Below, in pieces: positions 48,407-62,000 of a DNA stretch of 64,000 bases. The DNA comes from Mercurialis annua (lineage: Eukaryota; Streptophyta; Magnoliopsida; Malpighiales; Euphorbiaceae), in assembly GCF_937616625.2 (NCBI RefSeq), contig NC_065576.1, forward strand, positions 25,032,628-25,096,627, given 5' to 3'. A model generated the notes under the pieces. It was not told where the DNA came from. It saw only the letters and a program-made list of their open reading frames with translations, and ran no database searches. Each line of letters begins with the position of its first letter. Within the stretch, counting starts at the first letter, position 1. A program made the position numbers and the translations under genes.

Positions 48407-50060
48407 GATTACCTAAGCATGGTTACTTTATAGTACGCAAAGTGTGCGTGAAAAGGATCAATAGATTAGTATGTCACGTCTCAAGTCTCTTTAACGCGTC
48501 GTTCCGATTACCTAAGCATGGTTAGGTTATATTACGCCAAGTGTGCATGATAAGTGACGATAGATTAGTATGTCGCATCTCAAGCCTATTTAACGCGTCC
48601 TTCCGATTACCTAAGCATGCTTAGTTTATATTACGCAAAGTGTGCGTGAAAAGTGACGCTAGATTAGTATGTCGCGTCTCAATTCTCTTTTCCGTGTTAT
48701 TCCGATTACCTAAGCATGGTTAGGTTATATTACGCAAAGTGTGCGTGAATAGTGACGCTAGATTAGTATGTCGTGTCTCAAGTCTGTCTAACGCGTCGTT
48801 TCGATTACCTAAGCATGGTTATGTTATATAAGGAAAAGTAAGCGTGAAAAGTGACGCTGGATTAGTATGTCGCGTTCAAGTCTCTTTAACGAGTCGTATC
48901 GATGTTGCTTATGTCGCGTTAGAAGTCTCTCTAACGAGTCGTTCTAATTACCTAAGCATAATTAGGTTATATTACGCAAAGTGTGCGTGAAAAGTGACGC
49001 TAGATTCGTATGTAGCGTCTCAAGTCTATTTGATGTATCGTTCCGATTACTTAAGCATCGTTTGGTTATATTACGCAAAGTTTGCGTGAAAAGTGATGCT
49101 AGATTAGTATGACGCGTCTCCATTCTCTTCAACGCATTGTTCCGATTACCTAAGCATGGTTAGGTTATATTACGCAAAGCGTGCGTCAAAAGTGATGCTA
49201 AATTAGTAAATCGTGCCTCAAGTTTGTTTAACACGTTGTTCCGATTACCTAAGCATGGTTAGGTTATATTAGGAAAAGTGTGCGTGAAAAGTGACGCTAG
49301 ATAAGTAAGTTGCATCTCAAGTCTCTTTAACGCGTCGTTCCGATTACTTAAGGATGGTTATGCAAAGTGTGTGTAAAAAGTGACGCTAGATTAGTATGGC
49401 GTGTCTCAAGTCTATTTAACGCGTTGTTTCGATTACCAAGCTTATGTCGCGTCACAAGTCTCTCTAACACGTCGTTCTGATTACCTAAGCATGGTTAGGT
49501 TATATTACGCAAGGTGTGCGTAAAACGTGATGCTAGATTAATTTGTCGCGTCTCAATTCTCTTTAACGCATCGTTCCGATTGCCTAATCATGGTTAGGTT
49601 ATATTACACAAAGTTTGCGTGGAAAGTGATGCTAGATTAGTACGTCGCGTCTCAAGTGTCCGTAACGCTTCTTTTCGATTACCATGCTTATGTCGCGTCA
49701 CAAGTCTCTCTAACGCGTCGTTCCGATTACCTAACCATGGTTAGGTTATAGTACACAAAGCGTGCATGAAAAGGATCAATAGATTAGTATGTCGCGTTAC
49801 AAGTCTCTTTAACGCGTCGTTCCGATTATCTAAGCATGGTTAGGTTATATTATGCAAAATGTGCGTGAAAAGTGACGCTAGATTAGTATGTCCAGTCTGA
49901 AGAGTCTTTAACGCATCGTTCCAATTACCTAAGCAAGGTTAAGTTATCTTACGCGAAGTGTGCGTAAAAAGTGACCCTATATGAGTATGTTTCGTCTCAA
50001 GACTCTTTAATGCGTAGTTCCGATTACCATGCTTATGTCACGTCAGAAGTCTCTCAAACG

Positions 50061-50462
50061 CGTCGTTCGGATTACCTAAGCATGGTTAGGTTATATTACG
50101 CAAAGTGTGCGTGAAAAATGACAATAGATTAGTATATCGCATCTCAAGTCTATTTAAAGTGTGGTTCCAATTACTTAAGCATGGTTTGGTTATATTATTA
50201 CGCAAAGTGTGCGTGTAAAATGACAATAGATTAGTATGTCGCGTATTAAGTGTATCTAACGCGTCGTTCGGATTACCTAAGCATGGTTAGGTTATATTAC
50301 GCAAAGTGTGCGTGAAAAATGACAATAGATTAGTATATCGCATCTCAAGTCTATTTAAAGTGTGGTTCCAATTACTTAAGCATGGTTTGGTTATATTATT
50401 ATGCAAAGTGTGCGTGTAAAATGACAATTGATTAGTATGTCGCGTATTAAGTGTATCTAACG
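50061..50462 (+). repeat. 201-bp dimer tandem duplication
   Basis: CGTCGTTCGGATTACC at 50061 recurs at 50262 with all intervening variants (AAGTGTGGTTCCAATTAC, TTATATTATTACGC or TTATATTATTATGC, GCGTATTAAGTGTATC). The parallel at about 57255-57460 has a single copy. Confidence 0.9.
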
Positions 50463-53400
50463 CGTCGTTCCGATTACCTAAGCATGGTTAGGTTATATTA
50501 TGCAAAGTCTGCAGGAATAGTGACGCTAGATTAGTAAGTCGCATCTCAATTCTCTTTAACGCGTTGTTCCGATTACCTAAGCATGCTTAGGTTATATTAC
50601 GCAAAGCGTGCGTGAAAAGTGACGCTAGATTAGTATGTCTCCTCTCATGTCTATTTAATGCGTAGTTCCGATTACCTAAGAATGGTTAGGTTATTAGGCA
50701 AAGTGTGCGTGAAAAGTAATGCTAGATTAGTATGTCGTGTCTCAAGTCTATTTAACGCGTTGTTTCGATTACCATTCTTATGTCGCGTCACAAGTCTCTC
50801 TAACACGTCGCTTCGCTTACCTAAGCATGGTTAGGTTATATTACGTAAAGTGTGCGTTTTCAGTGACGCTAGATTAGTATGCCGCGTCTTAAGTCTCTTT
50901 AACGTGTCGTTCCGATTACCTAAGCATGGTTAGGTTATATTACGCAAAGTGTTCTTGAAAAGTGACGCTAGATTAATTTGTCACGTCTTAATTCTCTTTA
51001 ACGCGTTGTTCCGACTACCTAAGCATGGTTAGGTTATATTACGCAAAGTTTGCGTGAAAAGTGACGCTAGATTAGTATGCCGCGTCTCAAGTATCTTTAA
51101 CGCGTTGTTTCGATTACCATGTGTCGCGTCATAAGTCTCTCTAACGCGGCGTTCCAATTCCCTAAGCATGGTTAGGTTATAGTACGCAAAGTGTGCGTGA
51201 AAAGGATCAATAGATTAGTATGTCGCGTCTCAAGTCTCTTTAACCCGTCGTTCCGATTACCTAAGCATGGTTAGGTATATTTTGCAAAATGTGCATGAAA
51301 AGTGACGCTAGATTAGTATGTCCAATCTCAAGTCTCTTTAACGTGTTGTTCCGATTACCTAAGAATCGTTAGGTATACTACGCAAAGTGTGCGGAAAAAG
51401 TGACCCTAGATTAGTATGTTTCGTCACAAGTCTATTTAACGCGTCGTTTCGATTACAATGCTTATGTCGCGTCTCAAGTCTCTTTATAGCGTCGTCCCGA
51501 TTACAAGCATGGTTAGGTTATATTATGAAAGTGTGCGTGAAAAGTGACAATAGTATGTCGCATCTCAAGTCTATTTAACGCGTCGTTCCGACTACCTAAG
51601 CATGGTTAGGTTATATTTCGCAGAGTGTGCGTGAAAAGTGACGCTAGATTAGTATGTCGCGTCTCAAATCTCATTAACGCGTCATTCCGATTACCTAAGC
51701 ATGGTTAGGTTATTTACGCAAAGCCTGTGTGAAAAGTGACGCTAGATTAGTATGTCGCGTCTCAGGTTTGTTTAACGCGTCATTTCGATTATCTAACCAT
51801 GGTTAAGTTATATTAAGCAAAGTGTTCGTGAAAAGTGACGCTAGATTAGTATGTTCCGTCTCAAGTCTCTTCAACGCGTCGTTCCGATTACCTAAGCATG
51901 GTTAGGTTATATTACGCAAAGTGTGCGTAAAAAGTGACGCTAGATTAGTATGGCCCGTCTGAAGTCTCTTTAACGCGTCGTTTCGACTACCAAGCTTAAG
52001 TTGCATCACAAGTCTCTTTAACGCGTTGTTCCGATTACCTAAGCATGGTTTGGTTATATTACGCAAAGTGTGCGTAAAAAATGACAATAGATTAGTATGT
52101 CGCCTCTCAAGTCTATTTAACGCGTCGTTACGATTACCTAAGCATGGTTAGGTTATATTACACAAAGTGTGCATGAAAAATGACAATAGATTAGTATGTC
52201 GCGTCTTAAGTCTATCTAACGCGCCGGTCTGATTACCTAAACATGGTTAGGTTATATTACACAAGGTGTGCATGAAAAGTGACGCTAGATTAATATGTCA
52301 CGTCTCAAGGCTCTTTAATGCGTCGTTCCGATTACCTAAGCATGGTATTTTGCATAGTTTGCGTTCAAAGTGACACTAGATTAATATGTCACGTCTCACA
52401 GCTCTTTAATGCGTCGTTCCAATTACACCTAAGCATGGTTAGGTTATACTAACCCAAGTGTGCGTTAAAAGTGCTGTTAGATTAGTCGTGTCCCAAGTCT
52501 CTTTAACGCGTCATTTCGATTACCTAAAGGCTATATTACGCAAATTGTGCGTGAAACGTGATGCTAGATTAGTACGTCGCGTCTAACGCGTCGTTCCATT
52601 ACCTAATCATTGTTAGGTTATATTACGGAAAGTGTGCGTGAAAAGTGACGCTAGATTAGTATGTCGCATCTCAAGTCTCTTCAACGCGCCATTCCAATTA
52701 CCTAAGCATGGTTATATTATGCAACGTGAGCATGAAAAATGACGCTAGATTAGTATGCCAGGTCTCAAGTCTGTTTAACCCGTCATTTTGATAACCATAT
52801 TTATGTCGCGTCACAAGTCTCTCTATTTGCGTTAAAAGTAACGCTAGATTAGTATATCACGTCACCAGTTTCTCTAACGCATCGTTCCATTACCTAAGCA
52901 TCATGGTTAGGTTATATTATGCAAAGTGTGCGTGAAAAGTGACGCTAGATTAGTATGTTGCTACTCAATTCTCTTTAACGCGTCGCTCCGATTACCTAAG
53001 CATGGTTTGGTTAGGTTACACAAAGTGTGCGTAAGGAGTGACGCTAGATTAGTTTGGCGCGTCTCAAGTCTCTTTTATGCGCATGCTTATGTCGCGTCAC
53101 AAGTCTCTCCAACGCGTCATTCCGATTAACTAAGCATGGCTAGGTTATATTACGCAAAGTGTGCGTAAAAAGTGACGCTAGATTGGTATGTCACGTCTCA
53201 AGTCTCTTTAACGCGTCATACCGATTACCTAAGCATGGTTAGGTTATATTACGCAAAGTGTTTGTAAAAAGTGACGCTAGATTAGTATGGCGCGTCTACA
53301 GTCTCTATAACGCGTCGTTTCGATTACCATGCTTATGTCGTGTCACAAGTCACTCTAACTCGTCGTTCCAATTACCTAAACATGTTTAGGCTATAACTTT

Positions 53401-53666
53401 TCAACAAAGTGTGCGTGAAAAGCGACGAAAAGATTAGTATATCACATCACAAGTCTCTCTAACGCCTTGTTCCGATTAGCTAAGCATAGTTAGGTTATAT
53501 TACGCAAAGTGTGCGTGAAAAGTTACAATAGATTAGTATGTCGCGTCACAAGTCTCTTTAACGAGTCGTTCCGAATGCCTAAGCATTGTTAGGTTATAAG
53601 CAAAGAGTGCGAGAATAATGACGCTAGATTAGTATGTCGCGTCTTAAGTCTCTTTAACGCGTCGTT

Positions 53667-53690
53667 CCGATTACCTAAGAATGGTTATGT
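53667..53690 (+). other. Paralogous empty site for the inverted block 3658-8812
   Basis: CCGATTACCTAAGAATGGTT here joins the left flank (matching up to CCGATTA at 3657) to the right flank (matching AGAAATGGTTAGG from 8811) inside one ordinary monomer. Downstream GTGCTGCTAGATTAG is shared with 8840. The inverted block is therefore either inserted in one copy or precisely deleted from the other. Confidence 0.82.
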
Positions 53691-55280
53691 TATATTACTT
53701 CAAGTGCGCTTTAAAAGTGCTGCTAGATTAGTATGTCATGTTACAAGTCTCTTTAACGCGTCTTTCTGAATACCTATGCATGGTTTCATTTTATTAAGCA
53801 AAGTGTGCGTGAAAACTGGCGCTAGATTAGTATGTCGCGTCTCAAGTCTCTTTAACGCGTTGTTCCGATTACCTAAGCATGGTTAGGTTATATTATGCAA
53901 AGAGTACGAGAATAGTGACGCTATATTAGTATGCCGCGTCACAAGTCTCTCTAACGCGTCATTCAGATTAGCTACGCATGGATAGGTTATATTACGAAAA
54001 GTGTGCTTGAAAAGTAACGCTAGATTTGTAAATTGCGTCACAACTCTCTCTAACGCGTCATTCTAATTACCTAAGTATGGTTAGGTTCTATTACGCAAAG
54101 TGTGGTGGAAAAGTGACGGTAGATTATTAAGCCGCGTCTTAAGTCTCTTTAACGCGTCGTTCCGATTACCTAAGCATGGTTATGTTACATTGTGCAAAGT
54201 GTGCATGACAAGTGACGCTAGATTAGCATGTCACTTCTCAAGTCTCTTTAACGCGTCGTCCCGATTACATAAGCATGGTTGGGTTATTTTACGCAAAGTA
54301 TGCATGAAAAGTATTGCTAGATTAGTATATCGCATCTCAAGTCTCTTTAACACGTCGTTCCGATTACCGCAGCATCGTTATGTTATATTACGCAAAGTGT
54401 CCGTGAAAAGTGACGCTAGATTAGTATGTCGCGTCTCAAGTCTCTTTAACGCGTCGTTTATGTCGCCTCACAACTTTCTCTAACACGTCGTTCCAATTAC
54501 CAAAGCATGGTTAGGTTATATTACGCAGAGTGTGAATTTAAAATTACAATTGATTAGAATGTCGCGTCGCAAGTCTATTTAATGCGTCGTTACGATTACA
54601 ATGCTTATGTCGTGTCACAAGTCTGTCTAACGCGTTGTTTCGATTACCTAACTATGGGTAGGTTATTGTACGCAAAGTGTATGTGAAAAGTACCAATAGA
54701 TTAGTATGTCGTGTCTAAAGTCTCTTTAACGCGTCGTTCCGATTACCTAACCATGGTTAGGTTATATTACGCAAATTGTGTGTGAAAAGTGACAATTGAT
54801 TAGTATGTTGCGTCTCAAGTCTATTTAACGCGTCGTTCCGATTACCTAAGCATGGTTTCTATTATAGTACGCAAAGTGTGTGAAAAGTCACGCTGGATTA
54901 GTGCGTTATTCCGATTACCTAAGCATGGTTAGGTTATATTACGGAAAGCGTGAGTGAAAAGTGACGATAGATTAGTATGTTGCGTCTCAAGTCTCTTTAA
55001 CGCGTCGTTCCGATTATCAATGCATGGTTAAGTTATATTATGCAAAGTGTACGTGAAAAGTGATCCTAGATTAGTATGTCGCGTCGAACGTTTCTTTAAC
55101 ACGTCGTTTCGATTACCTAAGCGTAGTTAGGTTATATTAAACAAAGTGTGTGTAAAATGCTACTCAAGAATCGTATGATGTGTTTCAAGTCTCTTTAATG
55201 CGTCGTTTCAATTACCATGCTTATGTCGAGTCACAAGTCTTTCTTACGCGTCGTTCCGATTACCTAAGCATGGTTAGGTT

Positions 55281-58200
55281 ATATTACACAAAGTGTGCGT
55301 GAAAAATGACAATAGATTAGTATGTCGCGTCTCAAGTCTATTTAATGCGTCATTCCTATTACCTAAGCATGGTTAGGTTATATTATGCAGGGTATGCGTA
55401 AAATGTGACGCTAGATTAGTATGTCGCGTCTCAAGGCTCTTTAATGTGCCGTTCCGATTAACTAAGCATGGTTAGGTTATATTACGCAATGTTTGCGTGA
55501 AAAGTGACGCTTGATTAGTATGTCGCGTCTCAAGTCTCTTTAACGCGTCGTTTCGATTACCATGCTTATGTCGCGTCACAAGTCTCTCTAACGCGTCGTT
55601 CCGATTACCTAAGCATGGTTATTTTATAGTACGCAAAGTGTGCGTGAAAAGGATCAATAGATTAGTATGTCACGTCTCAAGTCTCTTTAACGCGTCGTTC
55701 CGATTACCTAAGCATGGTTAGGTTATATTACGCCAAGTGTGCATGATAAGTGACGATAGATTAGTATGTCGCATCTCAAGCCTATTTAACGCGTCCTTCC
55801 AATTACCTAAGCATGCTTAGTTTATATTACGCAAAGTGTGCGTGAAAAGTGACGCTAGATTAGTATGTCGCGTCTCAATACTCTTTTCCGTGTTATTCCG
55901 ATTACCTAAGCATGGTTAGGTTATATTACGCAAAGTGTGCGTGAATAGTGACGCTAGATTAGTATGGCGTGTCTCAAGTCTGTCTAACGCGTCGTTTCGA
56001 TTACCTAAGCATGGTTATGTTATATAAGGAAAAGTAAGCGTGAAAAGTGACGCTGGATTAGTATGTCGCGTTCAAGTCTCTTTAACGCGTCGTATCGATG
56101 TTGCTTATGTCGCGTTAGAAGTCTCTCTAACGCGTCGTTCTAATTACTTAAGCATAATTAGGTTATATTACGCAAAGTGTGCGTGAAAAGTGACGCTAGA
56201 TTCGTATGTAGCGTCTCAAGTCTATTTGATGTATCGTTCCGATTACTTAAGCATCGTTTGGTTATATTACGCAAAGTTTGCGTGAAAAGTGATGCTAGAT
56301 TAGTATGACGCGCCTCCATTCTCTTCAACGCATTGTTCCGATTACCTAAGCATGGTTAGGTTATATTACGCAAAGCGTGCGTCAAAAGTGATGCTAAATT
56401 AGTAAGTCGTGCCTCAAGTTTGTTTTACACGTTGTTCCGATTACCTAAGCATGGTTAGGTTATATTAGGAAAAGTGTGCGTGAAAAGTGACGCTAGATAA
56501 GTAAGTTGCATCTCAAGTCTCTTTAACGCGTCGTTCCGATTACTTAAGGATGGTTATGCAAAGTGTGTGTAAAAAGTGACGCTAGATTAGTATGGCGTGT
56601 CTCAAGTCTATTTAACGCGTTGTTTCGATTACCAAGCTTATGTCGCGTCACAAGTCTCTCTAACACGTCGTTCTGATTACCTAAGCATGGTTAGGTTATA
56701 TTACGCAAGGTGTGCGTAAAACGTGACGCTAGATTAATTTGTCGCGTCTCAATTCTCTTTGAACGCATCGTTCCGATTGCCTAATCATGGTTAGGTTATA
56801 TTGCACAAAGTTTACGTGGAAAGTGATGCTAGATTAGTACGTCGCGTCTCAAGTGTCCGTAACGCTTCTTTTCGATTACCATGCTTATGTCGCGTCACAA
56901 GTCTCTCTAACGCGTCGTTCCGATTACCTAACCATGGTTAGGTTATAGTACACAAAGCGTGCATGAAAAGGATCAATGGATTAGTATGTCGCGTTACAAG
57001 TCTCTTTAACGCGCCGTTCCGATTATCTAAGCATGGTTAGGTTATATTATGCAAAATGTGCGTGAAAAGTGACGCTAGATTAGTATGTCCAGTCTGAAGA
57101 GTCTTTAACGCATCGTTTCGATTACCTAAGCAAGGTTAAGTTATCTTACGCGAAGTGTGCGTAAAAAGTGACCCTATATGAGTATGTTTCGTCTCAAGTC
57201 TCTTTAATGCGTAGTTACGATTACCATGCTTATGTCGCGTCAGAAGTCTCTCAAACGCGTCGTTCGGATTACCTAAGCATGGTTAGGTTATATTACGCAA
57301 AGTGTGCGTGAAAAATGACAATAGATTAGTATATCGCATCTCAAGTCTATTTAAAGTGTGGTTCCAATTACTTAAGCATGGTTTGGTTATATTATTATGC
57401 AAAGTGTGCGTGTAAAATGACAATTGATTAGTATGTCGCGTATTAAGTGTATCTAACGCGTCGTTCCGATTACCTAAGCATGGTTAGGTTATATTATGCA
57501 AAGTCTGCAGGAATAGTGACGCTAGATTAGTAAGTCGCATCTCAATTCTCTTTAACGCGTTGTTCCGATTACCTAAGCATGCTTAGGTTATATTACGCAA
57601 AGCGTGCGTGAAAAGTGACGCTAGATTAGTATGTCTCCTCTCATGTCTATTTAATGCGTAGTTCCGATTACCTAAGAATGGTTAGGTTATTAGGCAAAGT
57701 GTGCGTGAAAAGTAATGCTAGATTAGTATGTCGTGTCTCAAGTCTATTTAACGCGCTGTTTCGATTACCATTCTTATGTCGCGTCACAAGTCTCTCTAAC
57801 ACGTCGCTTCGCTTACCTAAGCATGGTTAGGTTATATTACGTAAAGTGTGCGTTTTCAGTGACGCTAGATTAGTATGCCGCGTCTTAAGTCTCTTTAACG
57901 TGTCGTTCCGATTACCTAAGCATGGTTAGGTTATATTACGCAAAGTGTTCTTGAAAAGTGACGCTAGATTAATTTGTCACGTCTTAATTCTCTTTAACGC
58001 GTTGTTTCGACTACCTAAGCATGGTTAGGTTATATTACGCAAAGTTTGCGTGAAAAGTGACGCTAGATTAGTATGCCGCGTCTCAAGTATCTTTAACGCG
58101 TTGTTTCGATTACCATGTGTCGCGTCATAAGTCTCTCTAACGCGGCGTTCCAATTCCCTAAGCATGGTTAGGTTATACTACGCAAAGTGTGCGTGAAAAG

Positions 58201-58468
58201 GATCAATAGATTAGTATGTCGCGTCTCAAGTCTCTTTAACCCGTCGTTCCGATTACCTAAGCATGGTTAGGTATATTTTGCAAAATGTGCATGAAAAGTG
58301 ACGCTAGATTAGTATGTCCAATCTCAAGTCTCTTTAACGTGTTGTTCCGATTACCTAAGAATCGTTAGGTATACTACGCAAAGTGTGCGGAAAAAGTGAC
58401 CCTAGATTAGTATGTTTCGTCACAAGTCTATTTAACGCGTCGTTTCGATTACAATGCTTATGTCGCGT
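55281..58468 (+). repeat. HOR segment, copy 2 (7.2-kb shift, paired with 48085-51472)
   Basis: Partner of 48085-51472, highly similar throughout, with one copy of the 201-bp unit. It is the most similar long pair seen by eye in the window, which suggests a late duplication. Confidence 0.9.
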
Positions 58469-58989
58469 CACAAGTCTCTCTAACGTGTCGTTTTGATTAC
58501 CTAAATATGGTTAGGTTATATTACGAAAAGTGTGCGTGAAAAGTGACGTTAGATTAGTATGCCGCGTCTCAAGTCTCTTTAGCGCTTCGTTCCGATTACC
58601 TAAGCATGGTTAGGTTATATTACGCAAAGTGTGCTTGAAAAGTGAGGCTAGATTAATTTGTCGCGTCTCAAGTCTCTCTAACGTGTCGTTCCGAATTCCT
58701 AAGCATGGTTAGGTTATATTACGCGAAGTGTGCGTAAAAAGTGACGCTAGTTAATATCGCGTGTCTCAAGTCTCTTTAACGCGTCGTATCGATTACCATG
58801 CATATGTCTCGTCAGAAGTCTCTCTAATGCGTTGTTCTGATTACCTAAGCATGGTTAGGTTATATTACGCAAAGTGCGCATGAAAAATAACAATAGATTT
58901 AGTATATCGCGTCTCATGTCTATTTAACGCGTCGTTCCAATTACCTAAGCATTGTTAGGTTATAATGCGCAATGCGCGCGTGAAAAGTG

Positions 58990-59054
58990 ACGCTAGATTA
59001 GTATGGCATTTAATGCGTTAAAAAGACTGGAGATGAAACATACTAATCTAGCGT
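58990..59054. other. Orientation switch 5 (forward to inverted)
   Basis: Forward ACGCTAGATTAGTATGGC ends at about 59007 and inverted ATTTAATGCGTTAAAAAGAC begins. CGCTAGATTAGTATG (58991-59005) and CATACTAATCTAGCG (59039-59053) are perfect inverted arms about 33 bp apart. Unlike switches 1-3 the joint is outside the CATG core. Confidence 0.87.
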
Positions 59055-62000
59055 CAATTTTCATGCACACTTTGCGTAATATAACCTAACTATGCTTAGG
59101 TAATTGGAACGACGCGTTAAAGAGACTTGAGACGCAACATACTAATCTAGTGTCACCTTTTTTGCACACTTTGCGTAATATAACATAACCGTGCTTAGAT
59201 AGTCGGAACAACACGTTAAAGAGACTTGAGAGGCGACATACTAATCTAGCGTCACTTTTCAAGCACACTCTGCGTAATATATCCTAACCAAGCTTAGGTA
59301 ATCGGAACGACGCGTTAAAGAGATTTGAGACGCGACATACTCATCTAGCGTCACATTTCATTTACACTTTGAGTAAAACAACCTAACCATGCTTAGGTAA
59401 TCGGAATGACGCGTTAAAGATACGTATGACGCGTCATGCTAATCTAGCGTCACTATTCTCGCACTCTTTGTGTAATGTAACCTAGGTTAGGTAATCGGAA
59501 CGACGCGTGAAAGAGACTTAAGACGCGACGTACTAATCTAGTGTCACTTTTTACGCTCACTTTGCGTAATATAACCTAACCATGCTTAGGTAGTTGGAAC
59601 GACGCGTTAGAGAGACTTATGTCACGAAATAAGCATGGTAATTGAAACGCGTCAAAGATACTTGAGACGTGCCATACTAATCTAGCGTCACTTTTTACGC
59701 ACACTTTGTGAAATATAAGCTAATCATGCTTAGGTAATCGGAACGGTGCGTTAAAGAGACTTGAGACGCGAGATACTAATCTAGCGTCAGTTTTCACGCA
59801 CACTTTTCTTAATATAACCTAACCATTCTTAGGGAATCGGAAGACGCGTTAAAGAGACTTGAGACGCGACATACTAATCTTGTGTCACTTTTCACGCACA
59901 CTTTGCGTAAAATAACCTAACCATGCTTAGGTAATCGGAACGACGCGTTAGAGAGACTTGTGACTCGACATACTAATCTAGCTTGACTTTTCACGCACAC
60001 TTCTCGTAATATTAGCTAACCATGCTTAGGTAATCGGAACGACGCGTCAAAGAGACTTGGCACGCGACATACTAATCTAGCGGCACTTATAACGCACGCT
60101 TTGCGTAATATAACCAAACCATGCTTAGGAAATCGGAACGATACATTGTAGATACTTGAGACGCGACTTACTAATCTTCTGCCACTTTTCACGCACTATT
60201 TGCTTAATATAAACCTAACCATGCTTAGGTAATCATAACGACACGTTAGAGAGACTTGTGACGCGTCACAAGGATTGTAATCGAAACGACGCGTGAAAGA
60301 GACTTATGACGGGCCATACTAATTTAGCGTCACTTTTTACGCGCACTTTGCATAATATAACATAACCATGCTTAGATAATCGGAACGACGCGTTAAAGAG
60401 ACTTGAGAGGCGACATACCAATCTAGCGTCACTTTTCACGCACACTTTGCGTAATATGACCTAACTATGCTTAGGAAATCAGAACGACACGTTAAAGAGA
60501 ATTGAGACGCGACATACTTATCTAGTGTCAATTTTCACGCACATTTTTCATAATATAACCTAACCATCCTTAGGTAATCAGAACGACTCGTTAAAGAGAC
60601 TTGAGACGCGACATACTAATCTTGCGTTACTTTTCATGCACACTTTGCGTAATATAACCTAACCATACTTATGTAGTCAGAACGACACGTTAGAAAGACT
60701 TGTGTCGCGACATACTAATCTAGCATCACTATTCACGCACTCTTTGCGTAATTGACTTAACCATGCTTAGGTAATCGGAACGACGCGTTAAATAGACTAA
60801 GGACAAAACATACTAATCAATTGTTATTTTTCACGAACGACGCGTTAGAGAGACTTGTGACGCGACATAAGCATGATAATCGATACGACGCGATAAAGAG
60901 ACTTGAGACATGACATACTTATCTAGCGGCATTTTTCACGCAAACTTTGCGTAATATAACCTAGTCATGCTTATGTAATTGGAACGACGCGATAGAGAGA
61001 CTTGAGGCACGACATACTAATCTAGCATCACTTTTCATGCACACTTTTGATAATATAACCTAACCATGCTTAAGTAATCAGAACAACGCGTTAAAGAGAC
61101 TTGAGACGCGACATACTAATCTAGCGTTACTTTGCACTTTGCATAAAATAACCTAACCATGCTTAGGTAATCGGAACGACGTGTTCAATAGACTTGTGAC
61201 GCTATGGTGACTTTTCACGCACACTTTGTATAATATAACCTAACTTTGCTTAGGTAATCAGAACGATGCGTTAGAGAGACTTATGAAGCGACATGTAATC
61301 TAGCGTCACTTTTCACGCATACTATAACTTTTACCATGCTTAGGTAATCAAAATGACGCATTTAAAAAACTTAAGACGCAACATACTAATCTAGCATCAC
61401 TTTTCACGCACATGTTGCGTAATATAACCTAACCATGCATAGGTAATCAGAACGTAAAGAGACGTGAGATGCGACATACTAATCTAGCTTCCCTTTTCAC
61501 GCACATTTTGCATAATATAACCTAACCATGCTTAGGTAATCGGAACGACGCGTTAAAGTGACTTGAGACACGACATACTAATCTAGCGTCACTTTTCATG
61601 CACACTTTGCGTAAAATAACCTAACAATGCTTAGGTAATCAAAAAGACGCGATAAAGAGACTTGAGACATGACATACTAATCTTTTGTGACTCTTTGCGT
61701 ACACTTTGTGTAATATAACCTAACCATGCTTAGGTAATCGGAACGATGTGTTAGAGAGACTTGTGACGCTGCATAAGCATGGTAATCGAACTAACGCGTT
61801 AGAGAGACTTGAGACGCGCCATACTAATCTAGCAAAAAGTTTAAAGCGCACTTGGCGTAATATACCCTAACCATGCTTAGGTAATTGGAACGACGCGTTA
61901 AAGAGACTTGAGACACGACATACTAATCTAGCGTCACTATTCACGCACGCTTTGCGTAATATAGCCTAACCATGCTTAGATAATTGGAATGACGCGTTAA

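Larger units (their letters stand above)
41881..51472 (+). repeat. Forward satellite block, mostly class I
   Basis: Begins with mixed class II monomers to about 42720, then class I with many short units. 44650-47340 parallels about 21100-23990; 47354-48136 parallels 12361-13140; about 48085-51472 parallels 55281-58468. It contains the small non-satellite insertion at 44901-44943 and a 201-bp dimer duplication at 50061-50462. No gene is seen. Confidence 0.9.
48085..51472 (+). repeat. HOR segment, copy 1 (7.2-kb shift, paired with 55281-58468)
   Basis: TTAGTATGTCGCGTCTCAAG at 48121 matches 55317 (shift 7196 bp). Markers GCAGGGTATGCG, GAAAAGGATCAATAG, TATATAAGGAAAAGTAAGCG, GTCCAGTCTGAAGAGTC and CGTTTTCAGTGACGC follow in the same order. 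After the 201-bp duplication here the shift falls to 6996 bp (AAGTCTGCAG at 50505 and 57501). The copies part at about 51472/58468. Confidence 0.9.
51473..59007 (+). repeat. Forward class I satellite block
   Basis: 51481-53673 matches about 688-2880 (shift about 50794 bp), 53681-57035 matches 8815-12245 (shift about 44.8 kb), and 55281-58468 matches 48085-51472. It thus reproduces the left end of the window without the 778-bp duplication and without the inverted block. The last 500 bp carry class I monomers up to orientation switch 5. No gene is seen. Confidence 0.92.
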
